A stretch of 64,000 nucleotides of DNA. Origin: Jeotgalibacillus haloalkalitolerans (GTDB taxonomy: Bacteria; Bacillota; Bacilli; Bacillales; Jeotgalibacillaceae). The translations under genes were made by a program, and so were the position numbers. The stretch is taken from NCBI RefSeq assembly GCF_034427455.1, contig NZ_JAXQNN010000003.1, forward strand, positions 1 through 64,000, read 5' to 3'. Numbering within the stretch: the stretch's first letter is position 1; each line of letters starts with the position of its first letter. The notes beneath the pieces are model-generated. The model was not told where the DNA came from. It was given only the letters and a program-made list of their open reading frames with translations, and made no database searches. Shown here piece by piece: positions 18,635 to 27,348 of the stretch.

Positions 18635-19612
18635 ATGAAGAAAGTAAAAAAAGTTTTTAAATTCATGATTGTATTCATTCTTTTACTAACGGCTTTTATG
18701 TATCTGAATAATAGTTCGCTATTTGTTCAGGAAGAAGAAGGGGAACCAATATTACTGGCTCACAGAGGCCTGGCTCAAACGTTTCCGATGGAAGGGATAA
18801 CCGGAGAGACGTGCACTGCAGAAATGATCTATGATCCTGAACACCCTTATCTGGAAAATACAATTCCCTCGATGGAAGCAGCTTTTGAAGAAGGGGCAGA
18901 TATAGTGGAAATTGATATTCACCCTACGATAGATGGGGAATTCGCTGTTTTTCATGACTGGACACTTGATTGCAGAACTGATGGAACCGGGACGACAAGA
19001 GACCATTCAATGGAAGAGCTTAAAGCGCTGGATGTCGGCTATGGTTATACCGCGGACAATGGAGAGACATATCCTTTTCGAGGGAAAGGAATTGGATTGA
19101 TGCCGACGTTGAATGAAGTGTTAACACACTTTCCGGATAAAGAATTCTTAATTCACATTAAAAGCAATGATCCGGCTGAAGGTGAGCAATTAGCTGACTA
19201 TCTGGATGAGTACACGGAGGAAAGGAAAGCTGACTTATCTGTATATGGCGGGGATGAACCTGTTCTGGCTTTAAAGGAGAAATTGCCTGAGTTGCGTGTG
19301 ATGTCAAAACAGACGCTGAAAAGCTGCCTGCTATCTTATGAAGCAATCAGTTGGACGGGGTATATACCTGACGCCTGTAAAAACACTCAACTTCATCTTC
19401 CGGAAAAGTATGCCTCATACATTTGGGGATACCCGGGTAAGTTCTTAAATAGAATGGAAGGCGTCAATACCAGGGTGATTCTTGTAGCTGGTGAGGGTGA
19501 GTGGTCAGAAGGGTTTGATCAGGAGTCAGACCTTCAGCGTATACCTGAGGACTATGATGGCGGGCTTTGGACAAATCGAATTGACCGCATCGCTCCTTTG
19601 ATCAAAGAGTGA
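18635..19612 (+). CDS. Membrane-anchored glycerophosphodiester phosphodiesterase family protein
   Basis: A 325-aa protein with an N-terminal basic-hydrophobic segment (KKVKKVFKFMIVFILLLTAFMYL), an uncleaved anchor or signal. The GDPD TIM-barrel motifs are AHRG (~42-45), NTIPSMEAAFEEGADIVEIDIHPTIDGEFAVFHD (His and metal-binding Glu/Asp) and HIKSND. A long insert before GYGYTADNGETYPFRG and the SLF-SYEAISWTGYIP segment differ from short GlpQ enzymes. Probably an extracytoplasmic enzyme releasing glycerol 3-phosphate from lipid head groups or teichoic acid; the substrate is inferred only from the family. Confidence 0.85.
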   Translation: MKKVKKVFKFMIVFILLLTAFMYLNNSSLFVQEEEGEPILLAHRGLAQTFPMEGITGETCTAEMIYDPEHPYLENTIPSMEAAFEEGADIVEIDIHPTIDGEFAVFHDWTLDCRTDGTGTTRDHSMEELKALDVGYGYTADNGETYPFRGKGIGLMPTLNEVLTHFPDKEFLIHIKSNDPAEGEQLADYLDEYTEERKADLSVYGGDEPVLALKEKLPELRVMSKQTLKSCLLSYEAISWTGYIPDACKNTQLHLPEKYASYIWGYPGKFLNRMEGVNTRVILVAGEGEWSEGFDQESDLQRIPEDYDGGLWTNRIDRIAPLIKE

Positions 19613-19670
19613 GTGTTGCATTTCAAGCAGCGCAAACGTGAAGTTGTCCATTCAAATGATGGAATAACGC

Positions 19671-19706
19671 AAAGCCTCTCTTGAACATGTCAGGAGGGGC
19701 TTTCTT
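19671..19706 (+). terminator. Intrinsic terminator after the GDPD gene
   Basis: AAAGCCTCTC/GAGGGGCTTT (one wobble) with a 13-nt loop, followed by TTTCTT. Confidence 0.75.
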
Positions 19707-19837
19707 ATACAGTTTATTCCCTGCCTCAATGACTGGGGGTAAATTAAAATAAAATCACTGCCTGATTTCCGGCTGCGCAAGTTTTTATTCTGATTATAAT
19801 AGAGATAAGAATACGTAAGGAATGAGGTGTTCAGCGA

Positions 19838-20893
19838 ATGACTGACGATAAAAAACAGGAGTTTTATAAAGCGTTGCTTGAGAAGGATTCAGCATACGAG
19901 GGATTATTCTTTGTAGGCGTGAAAAGTACCGGCGTTTTTTGCCGTCCGACCTGCCCGGCAAGGAAGCCGAAGTTTGAGAATTGTGAGTTTTATAACACAG
20001 CTGAAGAGGCACTGCTGGCTTCATTCCGTCCCTGCAGAAGATGCTCGCCGCTGTCTCATCCGAACCAGGTATCTGAGCTTGTTCAGACACTCGTACAGGC
20101 AGTAGAAGAAAATCCGGAGAAAAAATGGCGTGAGAAAGACTTTCGGGAACTGGCTGTTGATGAATCAACAGCGCGGCGGCAATTCAAGAAACGCTTTGGG
20201 ATGACCTTTGTTCAATATGCACGTGCAAGGCGAATGGGAATTGCGATGAAGGAAATCAGAGCGGGCAAGCCCATGATTGATGCCCAGCTGAGCACAGGCT
20301 ATGAATCAGGGAGCGGCTTCCGGGATGCATTCTCAAGGATTATGGGGGATGCGCCAGCTTCAGCTAAAGACAATCAGATCCTTAAAGCATCCTGGATTGA
20401 TACGAGATTGGGTCCGATGATCGCGATTGCAGATGAAGATGCTCTGCTCCTGCTAGAGTTTGTTGACCGGCGCGGTTTGGAAAAAGAAGTTGAAGTCCTC
20501 AGAAGCAAAACCCGTTCAGCAATTATTCCGGGAAAGACAAGACCCATTGAATCAATTGAGAGAGAACTGGATCTGTATTTCAAAGGTGAGCTGACTGAAT
20601 TTCATACACCAGTCAGATTGATCGGAACGCCGTTTCAACTGAAGGTATGGGACAAGCTGAAGCAAATTCCGGCTGGTGAAACACGCTCCTATACTGACAT
20701 CGCTTGTGAAATCGGAAAGCCAACCGCTGTACGTGCAGTTGCGAGAGCTAATGGGTCAAATCAGCTGGCACTTATCATTCCATGTCACCGGGTCATCCTC
20801 AGTGACGGTTCAACAGGCGGGTATGCCGGAGGGTCTGCTAGAAAGAAATGGCTGTTAGAGCTGGAAAGTAAGCGTCATTACCAGAATCAATGA
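19838..20893 (+). CDS. ada: Bifunctional Ada: methylphosphotriester sensor/regulator and O6-methylguanine-DNA methyltransferase
   Basis: A 351-aa three-domain protein. The N-terminal Ada metal domain has four cysteines (C35, C39, C66, C69) that bind zinc and accept methyl groups from phosphotriesters. An AraC-type helix-turn-helix follows (~85-175; QFKKRFGMTFVQYARARRM). The C-terminal MGMT domain carries the active-site PCHRV with C316 and GETRSYTDIA. B. subtilis splits these functions into AdaA and AdaB; here they are fused as in E. coli. Start ATG follows GAGGTG; a terminator follows the stop. Confidence 0.93.
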   Translation: MTDDKKQEFYKALLEKDSAYEGLFFVGVKSTGVFCRPTCPARKPKFENCEFYNTAEEALLASFRPCRRCSPLSHPNQVSELVQTLVQAVEENPEKKWREKDFRELAVDESTARRQFKKRFGMTFVQYARARRMGIAMKEIRAGKPMIDAQLSTGYESGSGFRDAFSRIMGDAPASAKDNQILKASWIDTRLGPMIAIADEDALLLLEFVDRRGLEKEVEVLRSKTRSAIIPGKTRPIESIERELDLYFKGELTEFHTPVRLIGTPFQLKVWDKLKQIPAGETRSYTDIACEIGKPTAVRAVARANGSNQLALIIPCHRVILSDGSTGGYAGGSARKKWLLELESKRHYQNQ

Positions 20894-20905
20894 ATATCGG
20901 TTTCG

Positions 20906-20944
20906 AAAAGAAGTGAGAGGGCGTTTAATCTTTCACTTCTTTTT
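20906..20944 (+). terminator. Intrinsic terminator of ada
   Basis: AAAAGAAGTGA/TCACTTCTTTT, 11-bp perfect stem with T tract. Confidence 0.85.
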
Positions 20945-21002
20945 AATTTGAATGGCGCATTAATAAGTTTTTGTGCATGTCTAAGGGGGATACGCTTTAT
21001 TT

Positions 21003-21075
21003 TGTCAGTAATCATGCGGATGGCAGAGGGAATCCCGGGGAAAATAATGATCAGTAGTACAGGGTTGTGCTTTTG
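21003..21075. repeat. Degenerate direct repeat, copy 1
   Basis: About 73 bp, roughly three-quarters identical to 21903-21975; the most conserved part is CCCGGGGA(A/G)AATAATGATCAGT. The two copies flank the yndM-like gene and the pseudogene at 21796. No intact gene is seen; the stretch 20945-21145 otherwise shows nothing. Confidence 0.55.
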
Positions 21076-21145
21076 GAATCAGGTTAACACCATACGATAG
21101 TACTCTCATGTGTTGAGGGGTTACGCTATAAACATGTACATGAAA

Positions 21146-21172
21146 AGACGCTCAGGATTTTGAGCGTTTTTA
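21146..21172 (+). terminator. Intrinsic terminator-like hairpin
   Basis: ACGCTCA/TGAGCGT stem with six-nt loop, A-run before and TTTTT after. It can work on either strand and probably also ends the minus-strand gene at 21210-21653. Confidence 0.7.
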
Positions 21173-21209
21173 ATTTTGATTTATTAAACTTGGTCTGATT
21201 TAAAAATGA

Positions 21210-21653
21210 TCACTCATCTTTTTCATATGGAAATAATTCATTTGAAGATTCAACCTGCAATTGAGTTGTTGAATTGGTTCTTTGATTTTCAGAAGGATTC
21301 TTTGCTTTTTCATGATCCAGACTGCGTGCGACAGATTGGTGGAAAAAGTACTCAAAGATGGTCAGAGATATAGCTGATATGGTCGTAGCGATAAAAACGC
21401 CATCTCCAATAGTCAAGGCATCCGTCATAAAATAAATGACCGCAAAGGATAGGATAAAGTCAGCAGTAGTGGCTACCATGTTGCTTGATTTAGACAAAAT
21501 TAACAAATCACCAACGATATATGCTGCTGCAGTTAATACAATAGTGATCCACAATACATTTCCGAAAGCTACATCAAAACCAGCACCTAAGATAATACCT
21601 AAAATAACTAAAGTCGCAATAAACTTAAGGGCGAATAATTTGATATGCGTCAT
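21210..21653 (-). CDS. YndM-type membrane protein (DUF2512)
   Basis: A 147-aa protein beginning THIKLFALKFIATLVIL, with four hydrophobic helices and the AYIVGDLLIL and ATTADFILSF motifs seen in the YndM/DUF2512 family; the last ~45 residues are a polar, probably cytosolic tail. The start at 21653 is set by GGAGGTG six nt upstream; an in-frame TTG 15 nt further upstream would overlap that site. Function unknown. Confidence 0.8.
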   Translation of the reverse strand: MTHIKLFALKFIATLVILGIILGAGFDVAFGNVLWITIVLTAAAYIVGDLLILSKSSNMVATTADFILSFAVIYFMTDALTIGDGVFIATTISAISLTIFEYFFHQSVARSLDHEKAKNPSENQRTNSTTQLQVESSNELFPYEKDE

Positions 21654-21795
21654 GATTAACACCTCCAATCCATTATAGGTTCTCCACTTGATAGTGTTTT
21701 AATCAAAAAATTATTGGAAGTTAATTCAGATAAAAAACTTGAACCGGAAGAGTAAGGAAATTTCAATACAAATGGTCTGGTCATCCTGCATCCAA

Positions 21796-21893
21796 CTAGT
21801 TATCTTTAGCACGCAAGGCTGCCCAGGTCTCATCCGTATAGTGCACTGAGATCGTACCTTCGGGCAATAAAACAGAGATCAGTGCGCCTGGAA
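21796..21893 (-). pseudogene. Fragment of a small membrane-protein gene (paralogue of 29403-29696)
   Basis: The minus strand encodes PGALISVLLPEGTISVHYTDETWAA before a TAG stop. This matches the ALISTFFAGGTIAENYTDETWVAP part of the intact gene at 29403-29696. There is no start codon, and both the upstream and downstream parts are missing, so this is a decayed copy of about 30 codons. Confidence 0.7.
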
Positions 21894-21902
21894 CAGTGAA
21901 GC

Positions 21903-21975
21903 TTTTCAGTCATTATACGAATGGAAGAGGAATTCCCGGGGAGAATAATGATCAGTGGTATAGAGTTTGCTTTCA
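21903..21975. repeat. Degenerate direct repeat, copy 2
   Basis: Partner of 21003-21075 in the same orientation, sharing CCCGGGGAGAATAATGATCA and a TTTGCTTT end. It directly abuts the pseudogene fragment at 21796-21893. Confidence 0.55.
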
Positions 21976-22007
21976 ACATCTGATTATGAGTATGCTATCC
22001 AAACTTG

Positions 22008-22043
22008 AAAAAACCCCTTCTCACTTAGTAAGAAAGAGTTTTT
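22008..22043. terminator. Probable bidirectional terminator
   Basis: AAAAAAC...CTTCTCACTTAGTAAGAAAGAGTTTTTT: an imperfect stem with A and T tracts, just downstream of the minus-strand GNAT gene. Confidence 0.6.
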
Positions 22044-22062
22044 TCGGTAAGGGAATATCATT

Positions 22063-22554
22063 TTAAAGCCTTTTAATTGCCAGCATCGAATTGTCCTGAA
22101 TGATGCCTGTATCTTTGAAGCCAAGTGAAGCGTATAATGTTTTCGCTTTTATATTACTTGTGTGATAAAAGAGGGAAACATATTCTGCTTTTCCATCTGG
22201 CATAGATTCAATATTCCTCAACAACTGTTCAAAGGACAGTTTGCCATATCCTTTGCCCTGGAAACTTTGATCTATCATAATATGCCAAATGAAATAGCTC
22301 TTAGCTCCGTAAAAAACTTCATGTTCAAATGATTCATAATCCAATGTATCAAAGATGTACATCAAAAATCCGACGATCACTTCATCTGCATAAATCGCAA
22401 GGGGAGTGGCCGGTATCCCGTCTGTGTTAAACATATGAGCATCCGCAAAGCTTCTGAGGTTATTTGTTTCAATCAATTCTTTCTGCTCTTCTCCAACTTC
22501 AAGAGCGATGACTTCATCTATGTTATCACCGTTTATCTTTTTTAACTCAATCAT
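22063..22554 (-). CDS. GNAT N-acetyltransferase (spermidine/spermine acetyltransferase-like)
   Basis: A 163-aa GNAT protein. The acetyl-CoA binding motif is QSFQGKGYGKLSFEQLL (Q/RxxGxG/A) at ~98-114, preceded by the IWHIMIDQ strand, and the C-terminal KTLYASLGFKDTG motif closes the fold. The N-terminal NLRSFADAHMF region resembles the PaiA/BltD polyamine acetylase group, but the substrate is an inference. It is one of several scattered GNAT genes between 22 and 29 kb. Confidence 0.8.
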   Translation of the reverse strand: MIELKKINGDNIDEVIALEVGEEQKELIETNNLRSFADAHMFNTDGIPATPLAIYADEVIVGFLMYIFDTLDYESFEHEVFYGAKSYFIWHIMIDQSFQGKGYGKLSFEQLLRNIESMPDGKAEYVSLFYHTSNIKAKTLYASLGFKDTGIIQDNSMLAIKRL

Positions 22555-23046
22555 CTCTTTATCTTTTCTCCCACTTTTAAACGACTTTTTTTAGTTAGAC
22601 AGCTTTCTTAAAAACATATTTATTATAGCAGAAGGTAGAGCGGATCCATAACTGCATTTGCCACAGGAAACGTTTCTAAATTTAGAGAGACGGTGTAGCA
22701 AATAAGAAAAGAGATAATCACACAGTATGTCACATCTTATAAATGAACTCTCTCATGCTTAAGGGGGTCTTTATGTTATGATGAAAAAATCAATATTCTT
22801 CCTTTTGTGATTTAGTTGATACTTTGCAAACGAGGTAAACGCCAGTAGAAACTACAAATAAAAAAATAATCAGTACAATATTCTCAAGTGAGACTTTATC
22901 TATCTATAAAACTGATAATATACTCTTCTAATATAGAAACTTCTATTTTGACCTTTTTACCATTTTTTGCGACGAATCCTTTAAACAGATTCAAAATAAA
23001 ATTTAGTCAAGGAAATAACAAGCTTAGTTATTAGGAGGGGTTTTCT
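22555..23046. other. Intergenic stretch with short repeats and a possible micro-ORF remnant
   Basis: No clear gene. It holds TTAGACAGCTTTCTTAAA (22595-22612), repeated at 25570, and a degenerate TGCCACAGGAAAC motif at 22659. On the minus strand at about 22790-22880 an open stretch would encode a hydrophobic peptide (IVLIIFLFVVSTGVYLV...KSQKEEY) that lacks a usable start codon, so it may be a broken small membrane gene. Confidence 0.4.
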
Positions 23047-24144
23047 ATGTCAAAAACAATCATAAAATTAAATCGAGATCTCTTGTGTTTTCAATGTCTG
23101 CGATGCGAAAAAACATACCCGGTTGGAGATTATGATAGAGGCTGCATGGAGTGTTTTCATGAGACCAAATCATCAAGTTTGACTGCAATATATAGAGATT
23201 CAAATTCTACTAAACAGCCCTTCGATACTTATTTATCAATGGGAGAAGGTCAAACGCCTTTAATCCCAATACCCTATAATAAGCAAAGCATCTATCTGAA
23301 GAATGAAAGCATGAACCCAACCGGCTCACACAAAGACCGTTTGAGTGCATACATTGTTTCGAAAGCTTTATACAATAAGTCAAAAGGCGTTGTGATTGCC
23401 TCAAGCGGAAATGCGGGGATATCATTAGCTTCTTATGCTGCCTATGCCGGGCTTGAATGCATCGTCATTTCCACAAAAGCTCTGAATGACAAAGTAAGGA
23501 CTATCATTCAAAATACAGGCAGCCAGTTAATTCTAACCGATACTGCGATGGATCGTTGGGGAATTATGGAAACTTACGTAGAAAATGGCTACTATCCAGC
23601 TACAAACTTTATAAACCCTCCAGTCGGAAGTAATCCGTATGGTGTTCAAGGGCTAAAGAATATTGCATCTGAAATTAATTTACAACTTAGTGAGAAAGAA
23701 GCAACTCACATCATCGTCCCTACTTCTAGAGCAGATTTACTTTGGGGAATTTGGGAGGGATTTAAAGAAGAAAAAGAACGGGACAGACTGCTTTTTCTTC
23801 CTAAAATGTTTGCCGTTGAGCCTTTTCCAAGATTATCTGCAGTGATAAAAGGAGCTGACTATACGCAAGAATTTAAAGGTCATACAAGTCTGCCTTCCAT
23901 AGCAGGCAGCACTGTTACGTATCAAGGGGTTAAAGCATTAGCAGAATCCAATGGTCATGCTGTGGTTGTCAAAACTGATGAAGCAATTGAAGCGAAAAAA
24001 AGTCTCGAGAAACGTGGAATTCACCTTGAGGTTTCTTCAGCAGCGTCAGTTTCAGCCGTTGACATAATCACTAAAAGTTTAAAACTTAATAATGAAGCAG
24101 TTATTGTCGCGATTGGCACCTCCTCCAGTTTTATAGAAATATAA
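23047..24144 (+). CDS. PLP-dependent threonine synthase-like enzyme
   Basis: A 365-aa fold-type II PLP enzyme. An N-terminal zinc-ribbon-like part has CFQC and CMEC (C15, C18, C33, C36 region), as in many ThrC proteins. The PLP lysine is in TGSHKDR (~91-97) and the phosphate loop in SSGNAGIS (~118-125); a C-terminal glycine/serine motif GTSSSF ends the barrel. GGAGGGG precedes the ATG. It stands alone, away from hom or thrB, so it may be a threonine synthase paralogue or a related lyase rather than the main biosynthetic enzyme. Confidence 0.8.
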   Translation: MSKTIIKLNRDLLCFQCLRCEKTYPVGDYDRGCMECFHETKSSSLTAIYRDSNSTKQPFDTYLSMGEGQTPLIPIPYNKQSIYLKNESMNPTGSHKDRLSAYIVSKALYNKSKGVVIASSGNAGISLASYAAYAGLECIVISTKALNDKVRTIIQNTGSQLILTDTAMDRWGIMETYVENGYYPATNFINPPVGSNPYGVQGLKNIASEINLQLSEKEATHIIVPTSRADLLWGIWEGFKEEKERDRLLFLPKMFAVEPFPRLSAVIKGADYTQEFKGHTSLPSIAGSTVTYQGVKALAESNGHAVVVKTDEAIEAKKSLEKRGIHLEVSSAASVSAVDIITKSLKLNNEAVIVAIGTSSSFIEI

Positions 24145-24155
24145 TATTTTACAGT

Positions 24156-24186
24156 AAAAAACGCTCAGAAATTTGAGCGTTTTTAT
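24156..24186 (+). terminator. Intrinsic terminator after the threonine synthase-like gene
   Basis: AAAAACGCTCA/TGAGCGTTTTT, near-perfect symmetric stem with T tract; the same ACGCTCA stem occurs at 21146. Confidence 0.88.
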
Positions 24187-24322
24187 ATTTGGTCTATTAA
24201 ACTAAAGCACTGGTTAGTTTGAGTGCAACTTTTCATAAACCTTATAAAATTTACTGAACTTCAAGTTGCACCATTCACTTTATTTAATCCTTCAAAATAA
24301 GAAAAGGATTTCATTCTTATAT

Positions 24323-25231
24323 CTATTCTGTATACCATTTAGGTTTCAGTTCACTAAAGTAATCATGATCTTCTAAAAAAGTGTAAACTTTACCTAACAT
24401 ATCATCTAATTTGTCTGGGATAGTTTTTAATGTCCAGATTACAGTAGAGAAGACACACATTGCTAGATAAAGTGAATAAAGCCTCCAAAAATGTTCATCG
24501 GGTTCAGTATTATTAAAATATCCCTGTATTTGTCCAATTGAAAAAGGAATGCTTACTTCCCGACTAAAGATACCAATTTTAAGAAATTCATGAAAAGGAT
24601 CGCCCCAATCATACCGATTAAAATCTATAACTCCCGCAAATTTTTTATTATTTACAATGATATTTCCCACATGAAAATCATCATGTTGAAACACGTTCGG
24701 ACGCTCTTTCATGAGGTGTATATTTTCTTCAATAAAATTCATGATTTTATCGTCATTTTTAACTCTAATTCCACACGTTAAATAAGAATCAATATAATAC
24801 TTATGTTTTTCCTCTTTCCTTGAATGCCACGAAGAGACATGATTTGGAGCCGGAAACTGATGGATTTTCCTCAATTCTTTCCCAGCTTCAAAGCCAATAT
24901 TATATTGCTCTTGTTCTGAGTATTTTTGGATTTCTTCCTCGGCATCCTGACCCTCGATGTATGATGTAATCATGTACCCCCGACTCCCGACCTGACCCAT
25001 AGAAATCGGCTTTGAACAAGTAACGTTATATTCCTGCATCTTTTCTAGAATAGAATATTCTTTCTTTTTTGATTCAAACTCTTCTAACTTAAAGGTTCTA
25101 AGAAGTAACTTTTTGTTTCCATCATTAATATGTATTAGATATTTTTCATCTGAGGAAAATCCTTTTTTAATTTGAATAACGTCTTTACAATTACTCAATA
25201 CAGGAATCTGCTTTAATAGTGTTTCAATCAT
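24323..25231 (-). CDS. Aminoglycoside phosphotransferase (APH)-family kinase
   Basis: A kinase of about 302 aa with the APH/choline kinase fold. The catalytic loop is HDDFHVGN (~180-187; Brenner motif HxDxxxxN) and the metal-binding DFNRYDWGDP follows. The N-lobe has KLLLRTF (Lys) and GYMITSYIEGQD as hinge. I place the start at 25231 (MIETLL), because GAGGCGAG just upstream is the ribosome site. Similar genes are annotated as putative aminoglycoside or macrolide kinases in Bacillus; the true substrate cannot be deduced. Confidence 0.8.
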   Translation of the reverse strand: MIETLLKQIPVLSNCKDVIQIKKGFSSDEKYLIHINDGNKKLLLRTFKLEEFESKKKEYSILEKMQEYNVTCSKPISMGQVGSRGYMITSYIEGQDAEEEIQKYSEQEQYNIGFEAGKELRKIHQFPAPNHVSSWHSRKEEKHKYYIDSYLTCGIRVKNDDKIMNFIEENIHLMKERPNVFQHDDFHVGNIIVNNKKFAGVIDFNRYDWGDPFHEFLKIGIFSREVSIPFSIGQIQGYFNNTEPDEHFWRLYSLYLAMCVFSTVIWTLKTIPDKLDDMLGKVYTFLEDHDYFSELKPKWYTE

Positions 25232-25374
25232 TTTCTCGCCTCTGTTCATTAAATTTTGAAATCAAATCATTGACTTATGACAGATTTATATTCCTTCTTT
25301 CACTAACCTGCTCCGTTTGTTCAATACTTTCTTCAACGCAACCCGTTAGCTTAATACACACATTTTAGCTTTCT

Positions 25375-25558
25375 CTTTTTTCAAAAATACTTTTAACGAA
25401 CTCTTCCTTGAAATCAGTGTATTCATTCACTCCTTTTGATGCGTTTTTTAGATATGCCATTTTATATCTAAATACTCTTTTCTGGCGTATTCATTTGAAT
25501 TTAGATAATCTCTATAGAGAACCATATTTATCCAAATCACTTTATGATATTCAACCAT
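25375..25558 (-). pseudogene. GrpB/UPF0157-family remnant with frameshift
   Basis: On the minus strand, MVEYHKVIWINMVLYRDYLNS...EYARKEYLDIKWHI runs into a stop; in another frame the sequence continues KNASKGVNEYTDFKEEFVKSIFEK. Joined, this matches the C-terminal half of GrpB/UPF0157 proteins (LxFRDYLR...YxxLK...YxxxKxxFI). The N-terminal half is missing, so the gene is both truncated and frameshifted. Confidence 0.65.
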
Positions 25559-25605
25559 TTTCTTTGTAATTAGACAGCTTTCTTAAATACATATTTTTAA
25601 AAGGA

Positions 25606-25719
25606 TTAAAGGTTCGAATTACTGCCTTCTTCTTTGTCCTTATCTTTCCAAGCTTTGCTTCCAAAACCCACTGCAATACAAGCAAAAATGCTCCCGATTA
25701 AAAGCAAGATTATTTCCAT
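25606..25719 (-). CDS. Micro-protein with one membrane helix, unknown
   Basis: A 37-aa protein read from the sequence: an 18-residue hydrophobic helix (IILLLIGSIFACIAVGF) followed by a charged tail GSKAWKDKDKEEGSN. AGGAGG lies 8 nt upstream of the ATG, better than for many neighbours, which supports translation. It resembles in layout the 27-aa protein at 60680-60763. No known family. Confidence 0.55.
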   Translation of the reverse strand: MEIILLLIGSIFACIAVGFGSKAWKDKDKEEGSNSNL

Positions 25720-25980
25720 AAAGAAAACCTCCTACGAGCTATGTTAATGATTGTATAACAATTTACAACACCAAGCTTTAACGGTAAAACAACCTACTAA
25801 CAACTCTATCTATAATTAAGTACGATTGAGAAAGCATTTAGTTCCAAACAATGTTCAATGATACTACCCGTTTTAATAAAAAATGACGGTTAATCCTTCC
25901 TGGATCAAAGCACCTGTTCATTTCAATATAATTCTTCACAATATAGCTTTTTAAAGAATAAAAAGATTACTTTAATAAAA

Positions 25981-26445
25981 TCATATACACTTTATTTTAA
26001 ATACATCAATCTTTTCATATCTATCATCTGCAACCGTTTCAACATAAATCCAGCCTCTATTTCTATAATAATCAGATGTATCCTCTGTTCTTAAATAAAG
26101 TTCATTAAATCCTAATTCTTTGACTAGATCTATGGTTCTCGCTACTAACTCTTGTCCCACACCTCTATTACGAGACTCTGGCTTCGTGTATAGAGACGCA
26201 AGCCAGGGTATATACATATCCCTTATCTTTAAATCGTTTTCAAATATAGATACAGTTCCTAAAAGTTCTCCGTTATCTAAAGCCAAAAGTGTTATCGGAA
26301 ATGTAGTGGTCCCCGTATTTGTAAAGTGTGTTACAACATCTTCGTATTCCATCTCACTTCCCGTATTCACTACGAATTCCTTATAAATCATTTCAGAAAC
26401 TTCATTAATCTTATCGGGATGATTTGATAAAAAATCAATATTCAT
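25981..26445 (-). CDS. GNAT N-acetyltransferase
   Basis: A 154-aa GNAT domain. The acetyl-CoA loop is SRNRGVGQELV (~91-101; RxxGxG), after WLASLYTKPE; the end has YYRNRGW and YVETVADDRYEKIDVFKIK. AAAGGAG precedes the ATG. The substrate is not known. A longer AT-rich gap with no gene lies upstream on this strand's 3' side (25720-25980). Confidence 0.8.
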   Translation of the reverse strand: MNIDFLSNHPDKINEVSEMIYKEFVVNTGSEMEYEDVVTHFTNTGTTTFPITLLALDNGELLGTVSIFENDLKIRDMYIPWLASLYTKPESRNRGVGQELVARTIDLVKELGFNELYLRTEDTSDYYRNRGWIYVETVADDRYEKIDVFKIKCI

Positions 26446-26529
26446 TCGAATTCTCCTTTTGTTGATGTACGTTTCTTAAATATATTAATTTAGCTTGTTC
26501 AATTGAACTACCCCGTTCAAAAAGCTATC

Positions 26530-26948
26530 TCAAAGCTTCTTAGAAAGATAATATTGTTGATGGTCTGCAGTAGGATGATCTTTTATTACGCCAACCACTT
26601 CATAACCAGATTTCTGATAAAAGTCTGGTGCCTGAAAGCTAAATGTATCCAGTTGAATGAGCTGGCATTGATGCTCTCTTGCAATTGCCTCTATATGATC
26701 TAACAACTTCTTTCCGTAGCCTTTACCTCTAAGAGATTCATCAACCCATAAGAAATCAATATGTAAGTGATACAAAAAAACGTACCAGTAATGCCGCCTA
26801 AAATTTGCTCACCTTCATTTCTAAGGATAAAACTAATCTTCTTAACCGGATGTTTTACTTCATCAGGTAGTTTAGAAAGGTTGTGTTCAATTACTTTTTT
26901 ACGAATATATTCACTGTCTTCCTGATTCCATTGCTGAGTTATCTGCAT
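26530..26948 (-). pseudogene. GNAT acetyltransferase interrupted by a 1-nt frameshift
   Basis: The N-terminal part ([11 protein letters not shown]...[17 protein letters not shown]) is in one frame; the rest ([24 protein letters not shown]...YYLSKKL) is in another. The switch falls at a run of seven T on the minus strand (A run at 26774-26780). Adding one T restores a ~139-aa GNAT enzyme with the RGKGYG acetyl-CoA loop. GGAGGG precedes the ATG at 26948. It may be a recent mutation, a sequencing error in a homopolymer, or slippage. Confidence 0.8.
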
Positions 26949-26992
26949 TTTTCCCTCCAAAAATACGATTGGATTAGTAAATAAAATTTATT

Positions 26993-27039
26993 CCTGTCCT
27001 GATAACGATGCTGAACATTCATAAGTGTGTCTGGGACAG
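26993..27039. repeat. Short form of the CCTGTCC...GGGACAG element
   Basis: CCTGTCC and GGGACAG ends enclose 33 bp: the left part CTGATAACGATGCTGAACATTCA and the right part TTCATAAGTGTGTCT match the two ends of the 130-bp element at 28551-28680. It looks like the same element with its middle deleted. Confidence 0.55.
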
Positions 27040-27348
27040 AGAAGCTTTTATAATTTTAAGAAGTCACAGTATACCGGAATCTGCTATGTACTAAAGAACT
27101 CTCTCATTTTGAAAGGGTTATTTTATGATATCATAAAAATTGTCAATTGAAATTCTGATTTGAAAAGAGGGTTATCATGCAAAGATTGATACAGATTTTT
27201 GCAATTGCACCCGTTAGTTTAAGTACAATATTTCACAATCAGGTTGTTATCCTTCATTTACCCATTAATTTTAGAAAATAATTTAATTATTAGAAAATAC
27301 TTTTATTAACCTGCTCGGAGGGTATAGCTGAATTAAGGGGTGTTAAAA

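Noticed and set aside
22665-23046. T-box leader for the threonine synthase-like gene
   Set aside because: No T-box sequence or specifier/terminator pair was visible.
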